Position numbers and translations under genes: made by a program | Shown: in pieces, positions 26,046 to 34,367 of the stretch | How positions within the stretch are numbered: the first letter of the stretch is position 1 | How the letters are laid out: each line of letters opens with the position of its first letter | Notes under the pieces: model-generated | The model's database searches: none | Seen by the model: only the letters and a program-made list of their open reading frames with translations | Told to the model about the DNA's origin: nothing | NCBI GenBank assembly: GCA_963793825.1 | Contig: CAWCBE010000007.1 | Span: 372,001-436,000, forward strand | Length of the DNA: 64,000 nt | Origin: RYN-230 sp963793825 | GTDB taxonomy: Bacteria; Actinomycetota; Actinomycetes; Streptosporangiales; Streptosporangiaceae | Reading direction: 5' to 3'

Positions 26046-27083
26046 GTGACCACGCGCGGAAGCGGCACTGCCAGCCAGCCAGCTGACGGGACAGCCAGCG
26101 AGACCGCGAGCGGGGGTCCCGGTGTGGCCAGCGAGGCCACGCTGCGCACGGTGATCGTGGCCGGCACCGCCAACCTGGTCGTCATGCTGGCCAAGCTGGC
26201 CGCGGGCGTGCTCACCGGGTCCAGCGCCATGCTCGCCGAGGCCGCGCACTCCTTCGCCGACACCCTGAACCAGATCTTCCTGTTCACCTCGGTGCGCCAG
26301 GGGGCCCGGCCCGCCGACCCGCAGCACCCGTTCGGCTATGGGCAGGCCCGTTACTTCTGGTCGCTGCTGGCCGCGTTCGGCATCTTCATCGCCGGTGCCG
26401 GGTTCTCGGTCTTCGAGGGCGTGCTGTCACTGCACAGCCAGACGAGAAACTTCCCGGTCGCCTACGTAGTGCTGGCGGTGTGCGCGGTCGCCGAGGGCGC
26501 GTCGTTCTACCGGGCCACCAGCCAGTTGCGCGCCGAGGCCCGGGAATCGCACACCGAGTTGCTGGAGCACGTGCGGACCAGCCGGGACACCACCGTCAAG
26601 GCGGCGCTGTTCGAGGACACCGCGGCCCTGATCGGGCTGGCGCTGGCCGCCCTCGGGCTGGTCCTGGAACAGCTGACCGGCTCGCCGGTCTACGACGGCG
26701 CCGCGTCGATCGCGATCGGCGTGCTGCTGGTGATCGTCGCGGTCCGGCTCGGCCTGGACAGCCGCAACCTGCTCATCGGCGAGGCGGCCGATCCCCGGGT
26801 GCAGGAGGTGATCCGGCAGGAAATCGAGCGCACCCCGGGCGTGGACAGGCTGCTGCAGCTGCAGACCATGCATGTCGGCCCGGACAGCATCATCGTCGCG
26901 GGCCGGGTGGCGCTGGCCGATGGCTCCACCGCCGACCAGGTCGAGGACCTCGCGGACGACATCGACCGGCGGCTGGCCGAGCGGCTCCCGGTGAAGCCCT
27001 ACGTCTTCATCGACCCGACGCAGACCGCGGCTGGCCGGGACCGGCTCACCCGTCCGGCGGACCGCCGCGGGCCAGCGTCCTGA
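26046..27083 (+). CDS. cation diffusion facilitator transporter
   Basis: Predicted 345-residue metal/proton antiporter with about six helices. Helix 2 carries AEAAHSFADTLNQ, the metal-binding HxxxD (His68, Asp72). The usual second HxxxD/DxxxD of helix 5 appears as FEDTAALIG, closer to the SLC30A9 (ZnT9) subgroup. The C-terminal domain has TMHVGPDSIIVAGRVAL and PYVFIDPT. Zinc, manganese or iron is possible. Start GTG 26046. Its end overlaps the convergent GH3 gene by 38 bases. Confidence 0.9.
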   Translation: MTTRGSGTASQPADGTASETASGGPGVASEATLRTVIVAGTANLVVMLAKLAAGVLTGSSAMLAEAAHSFADTLNQIFLFTSVRQGARPADPQHPFGYGQARYFWSLLAAFGIFIAGAGFSVFEGVLSLHSQTRNFPVAYVVLAVCAVAEGASFYRATSQLRAEARESHTELLEHVRTSRDTTVKAALFEDTAALIGLALAALGLVLEQLTGSPVYDGAASIAIGVLLVIVAVRLGLDSRNLLIGEAADPRVQEVIRQEIERTPGVDRLLQLQTMHVGPDSIIVAGRVALADGSTADQVEDLADDIDRRLAERLPVKPYVFIDPTQTAAGRDRLTRPADRRGPAS

Positions 27084-29373
27084 CGACGTCATGCGTGATC
27101 CCCAGGCCGGGGAAGGCGGCCAGGGTGGATAGCGGGAAATTGCCGATGATCTTCAGGAGTTCCGGGCTGCCGAGAATGCCCCCCGGGCGGCCGTCCGGGC
27201 CGGTGCCGATGGCGGCGCGCAGCGCGGGGCCTCCCTCCGGGTCGGCCAGCCATTCCTCCAGGGTGGCCAGGCCGGACAGGACCGGGCGCAGTGGCGGCCC
27301 GCTGACCTGGATCACCTGGCTGAGCCGGATGTCCCGGGAGGACGCGCCGACCTCGATGCGGAACTCCCCCGGCTCCAGCACCCAGCCCCTGCGGCGCACC
27401 GACCAGTAGGACAGGTCCCGCTCCGTCAGCGTGAAGCGGACCTCCTGGGCGGCGCCCGGCTCCAGGGTGATCTTGGTAAAGCCCTTGAGCTCCCGGGGCG
27501 GCCGGGCCACGCTGGCGGCCGTGGCACCGGCATAGCACTGCACCACCTCCTGGCCGGCCCGGCGGCCGGCGTTGCGGATCTCGGCCGTCACGGTGATCAC
27601 CAGGTCCCCGCCGCCGGCCGAGCCCGCCTGGCTGACCCGGAGACCGGAGTAGCCGAACGTGGTGTAGCTCAGCCCGTGGCCGAACGGGTAGCTGACCGGC
27701 AGGCCGGCCGCGTCGTAGCCGCGGTAACCGACGAACACTCCCTCGCCGTACCGGACGTGCCCTTCCTCACCGGGGAAATTGAGGTAGGACGGGCAGTCCG
27801 CCAGCCGCACCGGGATCGTCTCGGCCAGCCGGCCGGAGGGGCTGACGGCGCCGGTGAGCACGTCCGCGATGGCCGCGCCCGACCCCTGCCCGGCCAGCCA
27901 GCATTCCAGGACCGCGGCGGCCGCGTGATCCCAGGGGGACGTGCGGACCGCGGACCCGTTGGCCAGCACGACCACCACCGGGGTGCCCGGCATCTCGGCC
28001 GCGAGGCGGCCGAGCAGGCTGGTCTGTGCCGCGGGCAGGTCGATATGCACCCGGTCGAAGCCTTCGGACTCGGCGTCCGGGGGCAGGCCGAGGAAGCAGA
28101 GCACCACGTCGGCGCCGGCCGCGGCCCGCAGCGCCTCCCCAGCCAGTTCCTCCCCAGCCAGTTCCTCCTCAGCCAGCGCCGGGTCCTCCGGGGCGGCGCC
28201 GAGGGTGAACCCGGGGGCGAACCGCAGGGCGGCCGCCGGCAGCGCCCGGGCCAGCTCCTCCAGCGGCACGTCCACCTGGGTGGGGCTGACCTGGGAGCTG
28301 CCGGCGCCCTGGAACCGGGGGACACGGGCAAACTCGCCGAGCACCGCGACGGTCAGGCCGGACGCGTCACGCAGCGGCAGCACCCCGCCGTCGTTCTTGA
28401 GCAGCACGAGGCTCTCCGCGGCAGCGCGCCGGGCCAGCGCGTGGTGCACCGCCGGGTCAGGCTCGGCCGGGCGGCGGGCGCGGGCCCGCAGCACCAGCCG
28501 GAGCACCCGGGACACCGCCTGGTCGAGCACCGCCTCCGCCAGCTCCCCGTGCGTCACCGCGGCCACGATGGCCCGGTCGCTGAACCCGAGGTCGGGCGGC
28601 ATCTCTAGGTCCAGCCCGGCGGCCAGTGCGGCGACCCGGTCGTGCACGGCACCCCAGTCCGACATGACCAGCCCGTCGAAGCCCCACTCGTCCCGGAGCA
28701 CCTCGGTCAGCAGCCACCGGTGCTGCGACGCGTACTCGCCGTTGATCTTGTTGTAGGCGCACATCACCGACCACGGCCGGGCCGCGGTGATCACGCGCTC
28801 GAACGCGGGCAGGTAGATCTCGCGCAGGGCGCGCTCGTCCACGTCGGCACTGACCCGCAGCCGGTCGGTCTCCTGGTTGTTCGCCGCGAAGTGCTTCACG
28901 CACGCCCCGACCTGCTGTGACTGCAGTCCGTCCACGAGCCCGGCGGCGAGCCGGCCGGCCAGGAACGGGTCCTCGGACAGGTACTCGAAGTTGCGCCCGC
29001 ACAGCGGCGAGCGCTTGATGTTGACGCCTGGGCCGAGGACGACCGCGACGTCCTGGGCCCGCGCCTCGGCGCCCAGCGCCGCGCCCACCTCCCGGGCCAG
29101 CCCTGGGTCCCAGGAGCAGGCGAGCGCGGAGGCGGTCGGGAAGCAGGTGGCCGGCACGCTCCCGCCGACGCCGGCATGGTCGGCGCGGTCCGGCTGCTTG
29201 CGCAGACCGTGCGGCCCGTCGGACAGCATGACCGGCTCGATGCCGGCCGTGGGGACCGGCGCCGTGTGCCAGAAGTCCGAGCCCAGGCACAATGCGGCCT
29301 TCTGCTCCAGGGTGAGCCCGCCGAGAACTCCCGCCACCGCGTCCTGTCCCGCCACCGCGTCCTGGTCCGTCAT
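27046..29373 (-). CDS. GH3 beta-glucosidase, cytoplasmic type
   Basis: Predicted 775-residue glycosidase. Marks: MLSDGPHGLR, VLGPGVNIKRSPLCGRNFEYLSEDP, KHFAANNQET and VMSDWGAVHD, with the nucleophile Asp about 238. It ends in a fibronectin-III-like domain (YPFGHGLSYTTF, ELKGFTKITLEPG). There is no signal peptide, so it probably acts on imported oligosaccharides. ATG 29373 has AGGA upstream; an ATG at 29397 is less likely. The tail after the Fn3 domain (about 65 residues) is unusual. A short repeat EELAGEELAGE lies at about residues 400-410. Confidence 0.93.
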   Translation of the reverse strand: MTDQDAVAGQDAVAGVLGGLTLEQKAALCLGSDFWHTAPVPTAGIEPVMLSDGPHGLRKQPDRADHAGVGGSVPATCFPTASALACSWDPGLAREVGAALGAEARAQDVAVVLGPGVNIKRSPLCGRNFEYLSEDPFLAGRLAAGLVDGLQSQQVGACVKHFAANNQETDRLRVSADVDERALREIYLPAFERVITAARPWSVMCAYNKINGEYASQHRWLLTEVLRDEWGFDGLVMSDWGAVHDRVAALAAGLDLEMPPDLGFSDRAIVAAVTHGELAEAVLDQAVSRVLRLVLRARARRPAEPDPAVHHALARRAAAESLVLLKNDGGVLPLRDASGLTVAVLGEFARVPRFQGAGSSQVSPTQVDVPLEELARALPAAALRFAPGFTLGAAPEDPALAEEELAGEELAGEALRAAAGADVVLCFLGLPPDAESEGFDRVHIDLPAAQTSLLGRLAAEMPGTPVVVVLANGSAVRTSPWDHAAAAVLECWLAGQGSGAAIADVLTGAVSPSGRLAETIPVRLADCPSYLNFPGEEGHVRYGEGVFVGYRGYDAAGLPVSYPFGHGLSYTTFGYSGLRVSQAGSAGGGDLVITVTAEIRNAGRRAGQEVVQCYAGATAASVARPPRELKGFTKITLEPGAAQEVRFTLTERDLSYWSVRRRGWVLEPGEFRIEVGASSRDIRLSQVIQVSGPPLRPVLSGLATLEEWLADPEGGPALRAAIGTGPDGRPGGILGSPELLKIIGNFPLSTLAAFPGLGITHDVVRTLARGGPPDG

Positions 29374-29427
29374 GCCACCATCCTGGCGCAGCCGCATGCC
29401 GGCGGTGAAGGTGGCGCGGGGGGGAGG

Positions 29428-30120
29428 TCAGGACTGCGCGGGGGCGAGCGTGGACAGCAGGTGGCTGAACCCGTGCGGGGCGCGGGCGTGGCGGCGGGCC
29501 GAGGTCACCACGCTGACCGCCGTCGTGCGAAGGATCTTGCCCCCGGCCGCGCCGAGCGCGTTGACCAGCCCGTGATCCTCGGCGGTGCGCAGCGCGGCGA
29601 AGCCGCCCGCGGCCAGGTACGCCCGGGCCGTGCAGCCCAGATTGGCCCCGTGCACGTGCGGGTGGCTGGCCCCCGCGGTCGCGTACCGGGCCAGGAACCG
29701 CGGTAGCACTGCGGCGGGCTGCTCCGCCCAGTCGGCCACGGTGACGGTGCCCACCACCGCATCCCAGCCCGCCCCGGCGTAACGCACCTGCCGGGCCAGC
29801 CAGCACGGCGGCACGACGGTGTCCGCGTCGGTGCTGGCCAGCCAGACCTCCGCCGGGTCCAGGTGCGCGGTCCGGCGGAGCACGTCCCGCATGCCCGCCG
29901 CCCGGGCCGCCCCGACGCTGCGGGCGCCGATCTCCACCACCACGGCCCCGGCGGCCCGGGCCAGCGCGGCGGTCTGGTCGGTGCAGGCGTCCGCCACCAC
30001 CACCAGGTGCACCGGCACCGGGGCCAGCGGCCCGGCCGCGAGCCGGACGGCCGCCAGGCAGGCGGGCAGCAGGTCCGCCTCGTTGTGCGCCGGTATGACC
30101 ACCCCAGCGGCGGCGATCAC
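29428..30120 (-). CDS. GT2-like glycosyltransferase of the four-gene cluster
   Basis: Predicted 230-residue GT-A fold transferase: GVVIPAHNEADLLPACL, VVADACTDQT, STDADTVVPPCWLARQV (the DxD-like metal site) and a final GGFAALRTAEDHGLVNALGAAG (acceptor/catalytic ED). GTG 30120 overlaps the methyltransferase stop as GTGA. It is the last gene of the acyl-CoA dehydrogenase, PIG-L, methyltransferase, glycosyltransferase set, so all four products probably work on one molecule. Sugar donor and acceptor are unknown. Confidence 0.85.
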   Translation of the reverse strand: MIAAAGVVIPAHNEADLLPACLAAVRLAAGPLAPVPVHLVVVADACTDQTAALARAAGAVVVEIGARSVGAARAAGMRDVLRRTAHLDPAEVWLASTDADTVVPPCWLARQVRYAGAGWDAVVGTVTVADWAEQPAAVLPRFLARYATAGASHPHVHGANLGCTARAYLAAGGFAALRTAEDHGLVNALGAAGGKILRTTAVSVVTSARRHARAPHGFSHLLSTLAPAQS

Positions 30121-30737
30121 ACCAGGCCCTCGGCCCGGGCCACGGAGAAGGGCGGGCCGCCGCCCCGCCGGTAGACCTCGGCGCTGAAGTCCGGTTCGTG
30201 GTGTGCCACCAGCCGGGACAGCCCCCGGCGGCCGGCCAGGACCCGGTGCACGTCGTCGCCGTCGCGCGGGTACTCGGGCACCGGGTGCCGCCAGTGCACG
30301 GCGAGGAGCCGACCGCCCGGCCGCAACGCCGCCTCCGCGCGGTCCAGCACCCGGCCCAGGTCGGCCCCGCCGAAGTAGTACAGCACCTCGGAGAAGACGA
30401 TCAGGTCGAACTGCCCGGCCGGCCAGTCCGCGGGGATAACCCGGCACTCCACCTGGACGTTCTCCAGCCCTGCCGTCTCTTTCCGGGCCGAACGAGCCGC
30501 CTCGGCGGAACCGTCCCAGGCCAGCACGCGGCCGCACCGGGTGGCGAGCATCCCGGTGAGCACCCCCACCGAGCAGCCGGGCTCGAAGGCGTCCCGGTAA
30601 TGCCGGTCGGGCAGCAGGGCCAGGCTGAGCGCGTACTTCCGGGCCTCGTACCACCGGGTGGCCAGCCCCCATGGGTCGGCCGCGGCCGCGTACATCCGGT
30701 CGAAGTAGCCAGGCCCCAGCGTCGCCGGGCCGGTCAC
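30117..30737 (-). CDS. NodS-like SAM-dependent methyltransferase
   Basis: Predicted 206-residue class I methyltransferase. YFDRMYAAAADPWGLATRWYEARKY is the N-terminal segment seen in NodS-like enzymes; the SAM site is AFEPGCSVGVLTGMLA and the later motif is DLIVFSEVLYYFGG. NodS N-methylates deacetylated chitooligosaccharides, so adjacency to a PIG-L deacetylase is suggestive. GTG 30737 overlaps the PIG-L stop as GTGA, and the end overlaps the glycosyltransferase. Confidence 0.85.
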   Translation of the reverse strand: MTGPATLGPGYFDRMYAAAADPWGLATRWYEARKYALSLALLPDRHYRDAFEPGCSVGVLTGMLATRCGRVLAWDGSAEAARSARKETAGLENVQVECRVIPADWPAGQFDLIVFSEVLYYFGGADLGRVLDRAEAALRPGGRLLAVHWRHPVPEYPRDGDDVHRVLAGRRGLSRLVAHHEPDFSAEVYRRGGGPPFSVARAEGLV

Positions 30738-31486
30738 GTGAACAGCACTTCCAGCATCCGGGTGAAATGCGCCACGGTGCCCGGGGCGAGCACCGGGGGC
30801 AGGCCGTCACGCCGCTCCAGCTGGCTGGTGAAGCAGCCGATGGCAGCGCGCTTGCGGCGGGCCATCCGGGCGGGCAGCGGGACCGCGACGGCGCGGTGCC
30901 AGGGCACCCGGGGATCGCCCGGGCGGGCCCAGTGCCAGGCCCACACCGGGTAGCACAGGGTGCGCGGGACGGCCTGGCGGGCCGCCCGGCCGGCCGCCTC
31001 ATGGTCGGCGTGGATGTCACCGTCCCAGGGCGCCAGGCAGGTGCCGAACCCGGCCCCGAGCGTGGACAGCCACCCGGCCAGCTCCACTTCGTGCTCGGCG
31101 ACCCGGGTGTCCGGTATCTGGAGCCGGATCACCTCGGCCGACTGCGCACCGAGCAGGCGCAGCGCGGCGGCCGTCTCGGCGGCGCGCCGCGCCGCCAGGC
31201 CGCCCGGGTCGGCGCAGCCCGGATGGGAGGCCTCTCCGTCGGTCACCGAGACCAGCCGGAGCCGGGCCCCGGCTGCGGCCAGCAGGCCCAGCGTGCCGCC
31301 CGCGCCGAGCACCTCGTCGTCGGGGTGAGCGGCCACCACCAGGACGCTGCCCCACCCGGCCGGGTCGGTGACCGGCAGCGCGGCCAGCCCGGGCCAGGCC
31401 CGCCAGTCCGCCTCGGCCGTGCCCGGCGCCTCGATCGGGTTGGCCGGGGCCCGGCCGGGTGGCCCCGGGGCGGCCGTCGTCACCAT
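30734..31486 (-). CDS. PIG-L family deacetylase
   Basis: Predicted 250-residue zinc-dependent N-deacetylase: VVAAHPDDEVLGAGGTLGLL (zinc-binding AHPDD) and the distal HADHEAAGRAA. Family members deacetylate N-acetylglucosamine-type groups. ATG 31486 overlaps the acyl-CoA dehydrogenase stop by seven bases; its stop overlaps the methyltransferase start. In some genomes I recall PIG-L and this methyltransferase fused into one protein, which fits consecutive steps. Confidence 0.88.
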   Translation of the reverse strand: MVTTAAPGPPGRAPANPIEAPGTAEADWRAWPGLAALPVTDPAGWGSVLVVAAHPDDEVLGAGGTLGLLAAAGARLRLVSVTDGEASHPGCADPGGLAARRAAETAAALRLLGAQSAEVIRLQIPDTRVAEHEVELAGWLSTLGAGFGTCLAPWDGDIHADHEAAGRAARQAVPRTLCYPVWAWHWARPGDPRVPWHRAVAVPLPARMARRKRAAIGCFTSQLERRDGLPPVLAPGTVAHFTRMLEVLFT

Positions 31487-32574
31487 GCGGTGCCCCGCTC
31501 GGCGGCCAGTGAGCCCAGCTGGGCGAGGTCCCGCTCGGCATGGTGCTGACGCAGGTAGACGGTGAGATCGGCGACCCGCCGGGAGTGCGCCTCGTCGTGG
31601 CTCAGCGGCCCGGCGCCGAGGGCCCGCCCCGTCCGGTCCAGCACCTCGGTGGCAGCCCGCTCGACCAGGGCGCGGACCTGGAGGACGCGGGCCGGCCCGG
31701 CGCCGTCCTGGTCGTAGGGGTCGGCGTCGATCTCGTCGGCCGCGGCGTCCAGGGCGGCCCGGGCGGCGTGCAGGGCCACGTCCACCGCGCCCAGGTGGGC
31801 CAGCGCGTGCGGGCCGACGTCGCGGCTGCGCGCGGCGTCGAGCAAGGCGGCCCCCACCGCGCGGGCCCCGCCGTGCCAGCAGGCGGCGACGCCTACCCCG
31901 CCGTGGCTGAACCCGGGCCGCCCGGTGTAAGCGCCGGGCGGGCCGACCGGCTCGGCCGCCACGTCGTCGAACCCGACGTCGAGCGTGTCACTGCCGGCCA
32001 TGCCGGTAGCCGGCCAGCTGCCCGGGACCGGGGCCAGATCACCGGTGGTGACGGCGAACAGCCGCGCCCCGTCCGGGGCGGCCGCGGTGACCAGCGCATG
32101 GGTGCAGATCCGGGCCCCAGAGCAGTACCGCTTGGTGCCAGACAGCCGCCAGCCGCGGGCCGCGTGGGTGGCTGTCAGGCCCGGTCCCGGCGGCTGCGCC
32201 GCCCAGACGCCCCACCGGCTGCCCGCCGGGGGCGGCGGGCCCTCGAGCTCGGCGAGGATCGCCACCGCGTCGGCGTGCCCCTCGGATAGCCGGGCCAGCG
32301 ACAGGTCCTCGGCGGCCAGGTCGGCCAGCGCGGCCCAGCGCTGCCGGGTCTGCCCGCTCCCGGGCAGCGGCAGGTCGAGCCGGCCGCCCGCGGCGGCGGC
32401 GGCGAACGCGGCCGCGGCCTGCTGCCAGGCGGGCTGGCGGCCCAGGTCCACGTCACCCCGCCCGGCCTCCGGGTGATTCAGCCACGGGGCCTGGTCAGTG
32501 ATAGCGGTCACGCACGTCAACGCCTCTCCGGTCGGGCCAGGAGTCCCGCAGTTACCCACCCCCGGTCCGTTCAC
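31480..32574 (-). CDS. acyl-CoA dehydrogenase-like flavoprotein, first gene of the cluster
   Basis: Predicted protein of up to 364 residues resembling acyl-CoA dehydrogenases, though diverged. The middle has RWGVWAAQPPGPGL and GWRLSGTKRYCSGA, the beta-domain pattern WxxxGxKxxxS; a helical C-terminal domain follows (RALVERAATEVLDRTGRALG). The oxidised substrate may not be an acyl-CoA. GTG 32574 gives the full frame; TTG 32520 and GTG 32511 sit closer to a GGAGAGG and are plausible. It overlaps the PIG-L gene by seven bases. Confidence 0.75.
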   Translation of the reverse strand: MNGPGVGNCGTPGPTGEALTCVTAITDQAPWLNHPEAGRGDVDLGRQPAWQQAAAAFAAAAAGGRLDLPLPGSGQTRQRWAALADLAAEDLSLARLSEGHADAVAILAELEGPPPPAGSRWGVWAAQPPGPGLTATHAARGWRLSGTKRYCSGARICTHALVTAAAPDGARLFAVTTGDLAPVPGSWPATGMAGSDTLDVGFDDVAAEPVGPPGAYTGRPGFSHGGVGVAACWHGGARAVGAALLDAARSRDVGPHALAHLGAVDVALHAARAALDAAADEIDADPYDQDGAGPARVLQVRALVERAATEVLDRTGRALGAGPLSHDEAHSRRVADLTVYLRQHHAERDLAQLGSLAAERGTAW

Positions 32575-32628
32575 ACCGGTTTGACCTCGGCGTCGGCGGA
32601 AAGCAGCCGCCGCACGAGCCTCATCTCC

Positions 32629-33269
32629 TCACCCGAACAAGCCGACGTCCTGGACGGCGCGGTCGGCATCGGCCAGCGGGCAGCCCGGCGCATCCCGCGC
32701 GGCCCGGTCCGGGACGCACTGCACGGGGTATGGCTCGGGCACCCGCTGCATCCGGTGCTGCTCCAGGCATCCGCCGGGGCCTGGCCGTCCGCCAGCGTCC
32801 TCGGCGCGTGGCCCGATGGCAGCAGGGCGGCCCGGCGGCTGAGCACTTTCGGGCCGGCCGCTGCGGTGCCCCGCCGCGCTGGCGGGCGCGGCCGACTGGT
32901 CAGAGCGGCATGAGCAGCAGATGCGCGTCGGCGTAGCGCACGCGGCCGCGAACCTGGCCGCCGCCGGCCTGTACGGCGCGTCACTGCTGGCCCCGCAAGC
33001 CGGCCGCCGGACGGATGTTACGGCTGGCCGGGCTGGCCGGGCTGGCCGCGGCCGGCCTGGGCGGCCTGCTCGGCGGCACCTGTCGTTCCGGCTGGCCGCT
33101 GTTCGATAGTGAGCTCGCCGGCGGGTGCGTGACCTGCCCCTGGCACGGCAGCACGTTCCGGGTCACCGACGGCGCAGTGGTCCACGGCCCGGCGAGCGCG
33201 CCGCAGCCGGTGTTCCAGACCTGGGTGCGGGGCAGCATCGTGCAGGTCTGCCTGCCAGACACGGGATGA
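32629..33269 (+). pseudogene. decayed DUF2231-Rieske membrane protein gene
   Basis: Fragments of one protein lie in alternating frames. Frame one gives RGPVRDALHGVWLGHPLHPVLLQ, the DUF2231 signature. After an extra C in the run at 32869-32872, the next frame gives AGAADWSERHEQQMRVGVAHAA. Another shift near 33013 leads to LRLAGLAGLAAAGLGGLLGG, and a third to HLSFRLAA. The remaining part reads GGCVTCPWHGSTFRVTDG, the second Rieske cluster motif; the first (CxH) and about 75 codons are missing. No single frame spans it, so it cannot make a working 2Fe-2S protein. A hairpin directly follows the final TGA. Confidence 0.8.
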
Positions 33270-33299
33270 GGTGCGGGCGGCCTGGCGGCCGCCCGCACC
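33270..33299 (+). terminator. hairpin after the Rieske pseudogene
   Basis: Perfect 13-bp stem (GGTGCGGGCGGCC) with loop TGGC, starting at the base after the TGA at 33267-33269. There is no T-run, as is common for actinomycete terminators. Confidence 0.6.
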
Positions 33300-33382
33300 G
33301 AGGGTGACCCGGAACACCGTTTATCCCGCTACTGGCGGGTAGCGGCAGGCTCGACGCACACGAGGTAGTCCCGGAGATCCTG

Positions 33383-33793
33383 ATGACCCTGCCAGCCCGC
33401 CAGCAGCGTGCCCTGAATGCGATCGACGAAGTGCTGCGGCGCGCTGATCCCCCGCTGGCCAGCATGTTCGGCGTATTCACCGAACTGACCGCACAGGACG
33501 GGATGCCGGCCGTGGAGACGCTGCCGCCGGGCCGGTGGTGGCATGCTTCAGCCCGCTGGCCCGGTCAGCGGGGGCGGGTCGCGAACCGGCTGGGCCCCCT
33601 GGTCATCCTGCCGCTCCTGCTCATGGCGACGCTGAGCCTGCTGATCTTCGGCATCGCGGCCACCACGTCGGCTGGCCAGCGCCGGTGCGGCCAGGTGGTG
33701 ACGCTCATGGGGCCGTTCCGGCAGAACACCGCATCCGCCTGCGCCGGGACCGGCGCGGGGCACACTGCCGGGCCTAGCCAGGCCCGCCGCTGA
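33383..33793 (+). CDS. small membrane protein, DUF3040-like
   Basis: Predicted 136 residues, not firmly recognised. The first 30 residues (PARQQRALNAIDEVLRRADPPLASMF) resemble the start of DUF3040 proteins, which begin with a short helix and an R-A-DP-L-A-F pattern. One or two helices follow (LVILPLLLMATLSLLIFGIA). GGAG sits six bases before ATG 33383. The tail with two Cys is low-complexity. No function can be assigned. Confidence 0.6.
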   Translation: MTLPARQQRALNAIDEVLRRADPPLASMFGVFTELTAQDGMPAVETLPPGRWWHASARWPGQRGRVANRLGPLVILPLLLMATLSLLIFGIAATTSAGQRRCGQVVTLMGPFRQNTASACAGTGAGHTAGPSQARR

Positions 33794-33828
33794 CCCGGGC
33801 CCGGCGCGGACCCCGGCGCCGGCCACGG

Positions 33829-33984
33829 TTACCTGGGCCGGCCCGGGGTCAGCTGCTCCCCGGGCTGGTGCTCCCCGGGCTGCTGCTCCCCGGGCTGCTG
33901 CTCCCCGGGCTGCTGCTCCCCGGGCTGCTGCTCCCCGGGCTGCTGCTCCCCGGGCTGCTGCTAGCCGGGCTGCTGCTAGCCGGG
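33829..33984. repeat. 15-bp minisatellite with in-frame TAGs
   Basis: From about 33850, nine or so 15-bp units (CTGCTGCTCCCCGGG on the plus strand) run to 33984. In the minus frame of the gene at 33976-34239 each encodes QQPGE; in the first two units GGGGAG is GGCTAG, giving stop codons. Beyond them the same frame stays open, through a non-repeat end, to TAA at 33829-33831. Confidence 0.75.
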
Positions 33985-34239
33985 CTGGCCGTCCTCCCCT
34001 TGGCCGTCCGCCGCTCCGCCGCGCACGGGCTCACCGTCCGGGCGACGCCCCCGGCCCAGTTCCTCGTTGCGCAGCACGGCCGCCTGGTCGTGGTCCTCAT
34101 GGTGACTCGCGGGTACCGGTTCCTCGCGCGCCTGGTTGGCGCTGGGCCGGTACCCGGTCTGCGCGCTGAACTCCCGCGCCGCACGATCCCCCGCGGCACG
34201 CTGCCGGGCCACGCGATCGGTCTCTGTGCTCTCCGCCAT
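33976..34239 (-). CDS. small charged protein, apparently truncated within its repeat tail
   Basis: Predicted 87 residues, hydrophilic and Arg/Glu-rich: ETDRVARQRAAGDRAAREFSAQTGYRPSANQ. Not recognised. ATG 34239 follows GGGAGG at seven bases, so the reading frame looks genuine. The stop is the TAG at 33976-33978 in the 15-bp repeat array. Without it and a second TAG 15 bases on, the frame would continue through about five QQPGE units to TAA 33829-33831 (136 residues). The protein may therefore have lost a repetitive tail. Its plus-strand neighbour is the AI-2E family gene. Confidence 0.6.
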   Translation of the reverse strand: MAESTETDRVARQRAAGDRAAREFSAQTGYRPSANQAREEPVPASHHEDHDQAAVLRNEELGRGRRPDGEPVRGGAADGQGEDGQPG

Positions 34240-34367
34240 GTCATCGCCTCCCGGCCGGCGGGGCCTTCCGGCCGGCCGGATGACCCGCTACCCGGCCTGC
34301 GGGCATCCTCACCTCCCCGCTGGCGGATGTGTGAAGGCGGGGCGGGCGGGCAGCTAGAGGGCCGAGC

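Noticed and set aside
33850..33984. CRISPR array
   Set aside because: Units are 15 bases without unique spacers; it is a coding minisatellite. The same holds for the other tandem arrays.
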